This document shows, piece after piece, positions 1-5,162 of a DNA stretch of 5,162 bases. The stretch lies in the NCBI GenBank assembly GCA_008080615.1, contig VIKJ01000062.1, positions 29,346 to 34,507 of the forward strand. The letters run 5' to 3'. A program made the position numbers and the translations under genes. This stretch comes from Chitinophagaceae bacterium. GTDB taxonomy: Bacteria > Bacteroidota > Bacteroidia > Chitinophagales > Chitinophagaceae. Numbering within the stretch: the stretch's first letter is position 1; each line of letters starts with the position of its first letter. Below the pieces are notes generated by a model. The model did no database searches and was not told the origin of the DNA. It worked only from the letters and a program-made list of their open reading frames with translations.

Positions 1-1019
1 AAAATCAAATCAAATACAACTGAATTAACAGCGGCAATTGTGTTATCAGTACTGTCGTCTGCTATAACAAATTGAACTTTACTATTTGCATTGTCGTTTT
101 CAATATTCTTAAATTTATCTCGAACTAATTTTGAAACATTTACAGCATTAGCATCTCCTTGTTTTTTTAACAACAAACCAATTCCATTTTTACCATTGTA
201 CCGGCTTATTGAAGTAATTTCTTTAATTCCATCCTGTACAAGAGCAACATCCTTAACATATATAGGATTCCCCATTACAGGCATAGCAATCTGTACATTG
301 TTGATATCTTCAATGGCATTGTATTTCCCTGTTAATCTAACGGAATTATTGTCTTTACTAGTTTGAACTTTTCCCGAAGGCAAGTCTAAACCAGACTTAT
401 TAATTGCTTCTACTACCTGAAGCATAGATATTTTATGAAACCGCAATTTTTCCTGATCAATTTTAACTTGGATTTCTCGTTCTTCGCCTCCTAGTATAGT
501 TATTTCAGCTACTCCTTTTAACTGTTGAATTTGTGGCAAAAAATCATCTTTCAGTTTTTGATAAAACACAGTTGCTGGCAAACCACTTGTAACACTAATA
601 GACATTATAGGAAGGTCATTGGGAGACACCTTACTCATTACAGGACTTAATATATCTTGGGGCAAATCTTTACGAATATTGTCTATATACCGTTGGGCAT
701 CCTGCATGGTTTTGTCCAAATTGGTACCGTATTTTAAATTTGCAATGATTATAGATGCATTAGGTAACGACTTTGTTATCAAATAATCTACGCCCTCCAA
801 ATTAGAAAGTGCATCTTCAATCTTTCTAGAAACCGAAGTTTCTACTTCACTTGGCTCAGCACCAGGGTATCCAGTTTTAATAACCACAACTGGCTGATTA
901 AAATCTGGCATTAATTCATAGCTTAAATTTTTATACCCAATTATACCTAATAATGTAAAAACACTAAATAATACAATGATTAACGATGGTCGTTTTATTG
1001 AAATTTCAGTAATATTCAT
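1..1019 (-). CDS. RND efflux transporter permease (AcrB/HAE1-like), N-terminal third, runs off left edge
   Basis: This is the inner-membrane pump of a tripartite efflux system, which uses the proton gradient to drive substrates out through the adaptor and outer-membrane channel. The 339 visible residues begin MNITEISIKRPSLIIVLFSV, the usual RND opening: a short amphipathic stretch, then the first membrane helix (about residues 11-30). The first periplasmic loop follows, with family signatures: YPGAEPSEVET (51-61), an SPNDLPIMSISV segment (132-143), the porter subdomains, and DDSTDNTIAAV (321-331) just before the second helix. Complete members have roughly 1,000-1,060 residues, so about two thirds is missing, including helix 4 with the proton-relay aspartates. 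The frame is intact with no internal stop. It starts 12 bases after the adaptor stop codon and is probably co-transcribed with it. The loop resembles HAE1 (drug-type) pumps more than heavy-metal CusA pumps, but the substrate cannot be told from this fragment. Confidence 0.95.
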   Translation of the reverse strand, partial: MNITEISIKRPSLIIVLFSVFTLLGIIGYKNLSYELMPDFNQPVVVIKTGYPGAEPSEVETSVSRKIEDALSNLEGVDYLITKSLPNASIIIANLKYGTNLDKTMQDAQRYIDNIRKDLPQDILSPVMSKVSPNDLPIMSISVTSGLPATVFYQKLKDDFLPQIQQLKGVAEITILGGEEREIQVKIDQEKLRFHKISMLQVVEAINKSGLDLPSGKVQTSKDNNSVRLTGKYNAIEDINNVQIAMPVMGNPIYVKDVALVQDGIKEITSISRYNGKNGIGLLLKKQGDANAVNVSKLVRDKFKNIENDNANSKVQFVIADDSTDNTIAAVNSVVFDLI

Positions 1020-1031
1020 AATGCCTAATTT

Positions 1032-2093
1032 TTATTTAACTGCAACAACAGCACCATCATATAAATTAATAAATCCACTTTTTACAATAACATCTCCATT
1101 CTCAAGCCCTTTTACTACAACAGATTGATTTTCAATTTTTGTTGAAATAGTTATTGAGTGTAGTACGGCTTTCCCATTTTTTATAAGATATACCTGCGGA
1201 TTTGAGGCATCACCAATGATGGTAGTATTCGGAATTAGAATACCAGCATTTGTAGAAACATTGCTTGCAACTACTTTCCCAAACATGCCAGACTTTATTT
1301 TGAGGTTAGAACTATTCTTTACTAAAATTTGAATAGGAAAACTATTTCCGCTATTGGCTTTACTTCCTACAGAAAGTACTTTACTCTTCATATTCAATTC
1401 TGGAAAAACGTCTACTGATACATCAACATTTTTACCTACAATAAATTCCTTAATATCAGATTCTGGTATATTTAAAGTAAATTTTAGATTATATATATCA
1501 GTAATCTGCAATAAAGGAATCCCTGGGGCTGCATAAGCACCAACTTCAGTTAATTTGGCAGTGATAATTCCACCAAAAGGTGCTTTGATAACAGACTTAT
1601 TAATTTGTTCCTCAATTAGGGACTTTTGAATTTGGGCAGACCTTAGTCCTAAAATTGCTTTTTCTAATTGAATTCCTTGTATGGCATCGGCTTTTGATAA
1701 AATAGTAAATCGTTTCACATCTGCTTCCAATCCTTCAATTTGCACTTGTACCGATTTCAATTGAAGCTTTAATAAAGCATTATCCAATAGTACAATTACC
1801 TGGCCTTGTTGAACAACTGAACCATTATCAACCAAAATTTGGTTGATTTTTCCAGGTACTTCAGCGCTGATTTTAGTTTCTTTAAAGGGCTCAAAAGTTC
1901 CAGAGAAAGTTGATTTTTGATTGATCATTTCCTTAGTAATGGTAATAACCTCAACATTAATTGGTATAGATTTATCTAATTGATAAACTTTCTTTTTTAC
2001 TACTTCCTTATTAGACTTCAACTTAACCACTACAAGTATAATCAGCAATAGTGGCACTAAAACAAGGAGTATTTTTTTTAGTATCGGATTCAT
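1032..2093 (-). CDS. Efflux RND periplasmic adaptor subunit (AcrA/HlyD-type membrane fusion protein)
   Basis: This periplasmic adaptor joins the RND pump to the TolC-type channel. The 353-residue length is normal for the family. Residues 8-24 form one hydrophobic segment with a lysine-rich flank and no lipobox cysteine, so it is probably an uncleaved inner-membrane anchor rather than a lipoprotein signal. Then come the first beta-barrel strand (about 45-70), the first half of the biotinyl-lipoyl domain (about 73-104, with SAEVPGKI and the NGSVVQQGQ turn), a short alpha-helical hairpin (about 105-167), and the second lipoyl half (168-199, KAPFGGII and GIPLLQITD). The beta-barrel domain (about 200-277) and membrane-proximal domain (to about 350) end the protein. 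The hairpin tip aligns with the RxxxLxxxxxxS channel-docking motif at R128 and L132, but Q139 replaces the serine. The gene lies 19 bases after the channel gene and 12 before the pump. No Shine-Dalgarno sequence is seen; the leader is A-rich. Confidence 0.95.
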   Translation of the reverse strand: MNPILKKILLVLVPLLLIILVVVKLKSNKEVVKKKVYQLDKSIPINVEVITITKEMINQKSTFSGTFEPFKETKISAEVPGKINQILVDNGSVVQQGQVIVLLDNALLKLQLKSVQVQIEGLEADVKRFTILSKADAIQGIQLEKAILGLRSAQIQKSLIEEQINKSVIKAPFGGIITAKLTEVGAYAAPGIPLLQITDIYNLKFTLNIPESDIKEFIVGKNVDVSVDVFPELNMKSKVLSVGSKANSGNSFPIQILVKNSSNLKIKSGMFGKVVASNVSTNAGILIPNTTIIGDASNPQVYLIKNGKAVLHSITISTKIENQSVVVKGLENGDVIVKSGFINLYDGAVVAVK

Positions 2094-2112
2094 AAATTTT
2101 ATTTTTATCGCT

Positions 2113-3429
2113 TTAATTTCTTAAAATATTACCAGTTATTTTTTTATGCTCTAAATCGGCCTTCAAATATTCTACTATTGCGTTTAAATACAATTGCTGA
2201 GATTCACGCAGTGAATTATCTGCAATTATTATATCCGATAAATTAGATAGCCCTTGTTGCTGCTGCAAAAGGGTTTGATTATAAATTAATTTAGCTAGCA
2301 TAATTTGCTCTTTTGCAGATTCTATAGTCTTTTGAGCAATTAATTTTTGAGATACAATGTTTTCTTTTTGCATTAAATTTTGAGAAAGGATTTGCTCGTA
2401 TGCTAATTGATTATTTTGAATATCTATTTTTTTCTGGTCTATTTTACGTTGAGCTAATTTCCCATTAAAAAGAGAATAATTTAATTGGATACCCGCAAAA
2501 CCAATGGGGAAAAATTTTAAAAAACTATTGGGTTGTTTATCATACCCAAAACCAGTTACACCATATGAACCCAATAAATTTATTGTAGGAAATTTTTCTG
2601 ATTTATTTATTACACCAATCTCATTGGCTAATAATTTATTTTGATGTTGTACAATTTGCATTTCAATTGTATTATTAGAGTTGAGTTCAGGCTCTTTTTC
2701 TATTTGTATCAAATGATTAACATTAATTTTTTTATCAGCAGATACCCCCATCATAAATTTCAAAGTGGCTATTACTTGTAAATATTTGCTTCTAACAATT
2801 ACTTGTTGATTTGCCAATAAAGATGTTTGCATTTTCATTTTAGCCACATCAATTCCATTGGCCATTTTTTGCTGATACAAAAGATCTATATTCTTTTGTA
2901 TTTTTTGAGTATTGATTAAGTTACTATCAATAAATGAAAGCTGATTTAATAAAATTTGTGCGTTGTAAAACAAATTTGATATTTCAAAATAAAGCTGTTC
3001 TGTGTTTTTTTGAAGCTGCAACTTATTGATAGAAGTGGCAATTTTAATATTTTCTATTGTACCCGATGCCTGAGGGTTATATAGAGGCATTGTAAATTGA
3101 AGATTGGTATTTATATTATGTGGCACTCCAAACTGGGCCTCTTTAAATGTACCATCAGCACCTCCAAATACAGATAATGGCAATAACTGATATGGCAAAT
3201 TGAAATAATACTTATAGTCGGCATTTGCTGATAATTTGGGTTTTAAATAAGTTTCTGCCTCTTTAACCTTCGCATCTCCTAACAAAATTGTATTTCTACT
3301 TACCTGCAAATTTTTATTGTGTAATAAGGCGGAATCAAGACATTGCTGTAAAGTCCAATCAGAATCCTGCGCTTTGCTATAGGTTATGGAAAAAATAAAT
3401 AAAATAAAATATATCCAAACTGATTTCAT
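2113..3429 (-). CDS. TolC-family outer membrane efflux channel
   Basis: This is the outer-membrane exit duct of the tripartite pump, expected to act as a trimer. The 438 residues start with a signal peptide (hydrophobic residues 4-17, probable cut after YSKA at 20, leaving Gln21). There is no lipobox, so it is not an OprM-style lipoprotein. The mature protein opens with WTLQQCLDSALLHNKNL (25-41), the classic first motif of outer-membrane efflux proteins. Two structural repeats follow: long amphipathic helices at about 122-228 and 325-435, and barrel strands at about 66-120 and 282-322. The periplasmic helix tips fall near residues 188-196 (KMANGIDVA) and 389-400 (four glutamines, then GLSNLSDI), where the related channels have GLxxxxDV and GTRTIVDV type turns. 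The C-terminus keeps the typical YLxAxxEYLKADLEHKKITG pattern. The gene starts 11 bases after the repressor stop codon, between repressor and adaptor, and probably serves this pump. Confidence 0.94.
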   Translation of the reverse strand: MKSVWIYFILFIFSITYSKAQDSDWTLQQCLDSALLHNKNLQVSRNTILLGDAKVKEAETYLKPKLSANADYKYYFNLPYQLLPLSVFGGADGTFKEAQFGVPHNINTNLQFTMPLYNPQASGTIENIKIATSINKLQLQKNTEQLYFEISNLFYNAQILLNQLSFIDSNLINTQKIQKNIDLLYQQKMANGIDVAKMKMQTSLLANQQVIVRSKYLQVIATLKFMMGVSADKKINVNHLIQIEKEPELNSNNTIEMQIVQHQNKLLANEIGVINKSEKFPTINLLGSYGVTGFGYDKQPNSFLKFFPIGFAGIQLNYSLFNGKLAQRKIDQKKIDIQNNQLAYEQILSQNLMQKENIVSQKLIAQKTIESAKEQIMLAKLIYNQTLLQQQQGLSNLSDIIIADNSLRESQQLYLNAIVEYLKADLEHKKITGNILRN

Positions 3430-3440
3430 AGTATATGAGT

Positions 3441-4034
3441 TTATTTCGTAATCATTATTAATAGATCTTCTAATATTTTTTTTCCTTCTTTTTTAAGATT
3501 GAATTGATGATTACTTAGCTTCCACTTTAGTACAACCATACGCATCGAACCCATTACCATTATAGCAATAGAATTTACCCCAACCGTAGAAATAAAGGTT
3601 TTGTTAGCTTGTCCTTCAAGTACAATTGAACTGATATTAGAATGCATTAAACCAAGCATTGCTTTAATTTTTTCTGTTAAATCGGGATTGTATTGAAAAA
3701 TACCTTCAGAAAAGATTACACTTACCAAAGCAGGATTCTTTACAAATGAATTAAATAAATAATCAAATATTTTTTTCAAAGCAATTGGGGGCGTCAAATT
3801 TGTATCATTTTTTATCAATGAAACCTGAGCATTCATTTCTTGGATAAAATAACTTAACACTCCAGATAAAATCTCGTTCTTACTCTTAAAATGTCTATAT
3901 AAAGCTGCTTCAGACAGATTCAAATCAGCAGCTAAATTTTTGATTGTTAATTCCTGAATACCAAATTGATGGATTCGCTTTGATGATGCTTCCATTATTT
4001 CAATTTGTCTGGCTGTAAATACTGCTAAAGTCAT
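3441..4034 (-). CDS. TetR/AcrR-family transcriptional repressor of the efflux operon
   Basis: This is a 197-residue one-component DNA-binding regulator, the usual TetR length. The N-terminal domain has helix 1 at about residues 7-24 (TARQIEIMEASSKRIHQFG). The helix-turn-helix is at about 29-55, with IKNLAADL as helix 2, LSEAALYRHF carrying the recognition helix, and KSKNEIL opening helix 4. The rest is an alpha-helical ligand and dimer domain with no recognisable ligand signature, as is normal in this family. The frame is open upstream to an ATG at 4082, adding 16 residues (MLNFVSERSLTKLLIY). I chose the ATG at 4034 because it puts TARQIEI at the usual distance from the N-terminus, and because the operon promoter and operator lie between the two ATGs, so an mRNA made from that promoter would not contain the upstream one. 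It is the first gene of the operon, 11 bases before the channel gene, which implies feedback control by its own product. The inducer is unknown. Confidence 0.92.
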   Translation of the reverse strand: MTLAVFTARQIEIMEASSKRIHQFGIQELTIKNLAADLNLSEAALYRHFKSKNEILSGVLSYFIQEMNAQVSLIKNDTNLTPPIALKKIFDYLFNSFVKNPALVSVIFSEGIFQYNPDLTEKIKAMLGLMHSNISSIVLEGQANKTFISTVGVNSIAIMVMGSMRMVVLKWKLSNHQFNLKKEGKKILEDLLIMITK

Positions 4035-4047
4035 ATAAATAAGTAAT

Positions 4048-4073
4048 TTTGTTAGTGAGCGTTCACTTACAAA
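4048..4073. promoter_or_regulatory. Palindromic operator, probable TetR-family binding site
   Basis: This is a 26-base inverted repeat centred between 4060 and 4061, in which 11 of the 13 symmetric base pairs match; the mismatches are 4053/4068 and 4059/4062. The core half-sites are AGTGA at 4054-4058 and TCACT at 4063-4067. The size and GTGAnCGnTCAC-like core resemble operators of AcrR/TetR-type repressors. It overlaps the last bases of the -7 box and the expected transcription start of the efflux operon, 14 bases upstream of the repressor ATG. Binding there should block RNA polymerase and shut down the repressor, channel, adaptor and pump genes together. The palindrome is read directly from the sequence; its assignment to this repressor is inferred from position. 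Confidence 0.8.
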
Positions 4074-4099
4074 GTTAAGCAAAAAATAATTGCCTCCAA
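4070..4099 (-). promoter_or_regulatory. Bacteroidota-type promoter of the efflux operon
   Basis: On the minus strand, TTG at 4099-4097 and TAACTTTG at 4077-4070 are separated by 19 bases. This matches the -33 TTG and -7 TAnnTTTG elements used by the Bacteroidota primary sigma factor, within its normal spacing. Transcription should begin near 4062-4066, giving a leader of about 30 bases before the repressor ATG at 4034. A scan by eye found no other full match to TAnnTTTG on the minus strand of the window. The -7 box overlaps the operator palindrome by four bases. Confidence 0.75.
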
Positions 4100-4171
4100 T
4101 TAATTATTGCACAACATGATTTTTAGCGAAATCACAAATAATATTTATATTGTCCATTCAAAACTTGCTAT

Positions 4172-5162
4172 ATGAAATTATCAACGGGTATTTCGCTTGC
4201 TATAATGATGTTCTTACAATATTATATATGGGGGGCCTGGTACGTAACCATGGGACCATATATGGACCTTGCATTTGCCGGACAAAATGTAGATGTTGCT
4301 AAAGGTGCCGTTTATGGTGCAGGAGCCATTGCTACCATTATTTCTCCCTTTTTTGTAGGGATGATTGCCGACCGTTATTTCGCTGCCCAAAAATTAATGG
4401 GAATTTTACACCTAATTGGTGCAGGCTTGTTGTTTTACGCAACTACAATGACCCTTACTTCGGGTTTCTACTGGGTTATATTAATTTACTCCTTATTATA
4501 TATGCCCACCATCGCTTTAAGTAATAGTGTGGCATTTGCTCAAATGTCTGATCCAGGAAAACAATTCCCTTGGATTAGGGTATTTGGAACGCTTGGATGG
4601 ATTGTTGCTGGCTTAGTTATTTCTCAACTTGAAATCACAGATAAGCCCATGACCTTTCAAATAGCAGCAGGTTGTTCGGCGTTACTGGGTGTATTTAGTT
4701 TTCTATTACCCAATACACCACCAAAAGCCAATGCAGAAAAAATGTCTTGGGGGGCCATATTTGGTGCAGATGCTTTTGTGCTATTTAAAAGTAGAGCGTA
4801 CACCATATTTTTTATTGCCGCTATTTTAATTTGCATACCACTTTCTTTTTATTATGGTTTTGCTGGCTCATACTTAAAAGAGTTCTTTGGAGAAGCTACT
4901 CCTGGCAAAATGGCCATGGGTCAAATGTCTGAAGCCTTATTCATTATTGCTATCCCTTTTTTATTTTATAGAATTGGTGTAAAAAATATGCTGATCTTGG
5001 GTATGTCTGCATGGGTACTTCGTTATGTTTGTTTTGCATATGGCGGCGCGTCTAATCATGCATTATTGTATGCCGGTATAATTCTTCATGGTATTTGCTA
5101 TGATTTTTTCTTTGTAACTGGGTATATGTATACCGAGAAAAAAGCAGGCGAGAAAATAAAGA
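4172..5162 (+). CDS. NupG-family MFS nucleoside:H+ symporter, C-terminus cut by right edge
   Basis: This is an inner-membrane transporter of the nucleoside:proton symporter branch of the major facilitator superfamily, expected to take up nucleosides. The 330 visible residues form at least nine hydrophobic segments with no stop; relatives have about 410-430 residues, so the last two or three helices are missing. Features shared with E. coli NupG, compared from memory, are the FLQYYIWGAWYVTMGPYM opening (14-31), GMIADRYF after helix 2 (63-70), LLYMPTIALSNS (108-119), FPWIRVFGTLGWI (132-144), DAFVLFKSR (200-208), QMSEALFIIAIPF (251-263), GVKNMLILGMSAWVLRYVCFAYG (269-291) and the helix 9-10 segment HGICYDFFFVTG (306-317). 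The ATG at 4172 is the first start codon after an in-frame stop at 4139, and sits just before helix 1. It is divergent from the efflux operon, with 137 bases between the two start codons. The precise substrate is inferred from family; some Bacteroidota members may carry other solutes. Confidence 0.92.
   Translation, partial: MKLSTGISLAIMMFLQYYIWGAWYVTMGPYMDLAFAGQNVDVAKGAVYGAGAIATIISPFFVGMIADRYFAAQKLMGILHLIGAGLLFYATTMTLTSGFYWVILIYSLLYMPTIALSNSVAFAQMSDPGKQFPWIRVFGTLGWIVAGLVISQLEITDKPMTFQIAAGCSALLGVFSFLLPNTPPKANAEKMSWGAIFGADAFVLFKSRAYTIFFIAAILICIPLSFYYGFAGSYLKEFFGEATPGKMAMGQMSEALFIIAIPFLFYRIGVKNMLILGMSAWVLRYVCFAYGGASNHALLYAGIILHGICYDFFFVTGYMYTEKKAGEKIK

Noticed and set aside
91..366. A 91-codon plus-strand open frame
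   Set aside because: It lies wholly antisense to the RND permease, whose minus-strand frame carries clear family motifs here. The plus-strand translation resembles no family I recognise.
1354..1536. A 60-codon plus-strand open frame
   Set aside because: It is antisense to the beta-barrel domain of the adaptor gene and has no recognisable protein features; a chance shadow frame.
4035..4082. Sixteen-residue N-terminal extension of the TetR repressor
   Set aside because: The segment overlaps the operator palindrome and the -7 box, and the predicted transcript starts downstream of the upstream ATG.
4085..4108. Near-repeats of AATAATT / AATTATT flanking the -33 region
   Set aside because: They are short and built only of A and T in an A+T-rich intergenic region; chance is the simplest explanation.
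4117..4134. Inverted repeat TGATTT / AAATCA as a transcription terminator
   Set aside because: The arms are six A/T-rich pairs with no following T run, and it lies between two divergent gene starts where no terminator is needed.
1..5162. Previously undescribed system, mobile element, CRISPR array or RNA gene
   Set aside because: Nearly every base lies in five recognisable genes of known families or the short divergent promoter region. I saw no repeat array, transposase, integrase, tRNA-like fold or unexplained gene.

Overview
The window is a strongly A+T-rich piece of a bacterial chromosome, most likely from Bacteroidota (Flavobacteriia or a related class). Three things point there: the gene starts lack clear Shine-Dalgarno sequences and have A/T-rich leaders; the one promoter that can be read matches the Bacteroidota-type TTG / TAnnTTTG consensus; and the protein families and gene order fit that phylum. 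No finer placement is possible from the sequence alone.

Positions 1-4099, minus strand: a compact tripartite efflux operon, transcribed right to left. The order is a TetR/AcrR-family repressor (3441-4034), a TolC-type outer-membrane channel (2113-3429), a periplasmic adaptor of the AcrA/HlyD type (1032-2093), and an RND inner-membrane pump (from 1019, running off the left edge after 339 residues). The gaps are 11, 19 and 12 bases, so the four genes are probably one transcript. Together they would form a proton-driven pump spanning both membranes, with its own repressor encoded first.

Positions 4035-4171: the divergent intergenic region. It holds a near-perfect promoter for the efflux operon (TTG at 4097-4099, TAACTTTG at 4070-4077). 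A 26-base imperfect palindrome (4048-4073) overlaps the -7 box and the expected transcription start. This looks like the operator of the TetR protein and implies autorepression of the whole operon. It also sets the repressor start at 4034, because the longer open frame from 4082 would begin upstream of its own promoter.

Positions 4172-5162, plus strand: a divergent gene for a major facilitator of the NupG-type nucleoside:proton symporter family, cut by the right edge after 330 residues.

No RNA gene, mobile element, CRISPR array or unknown system was seen. There is no gene-free stretch over 300 bases. The window is a familiar type of efflux locus; its most useful detail is the overlapping operator and promoter that decide the repressor start.
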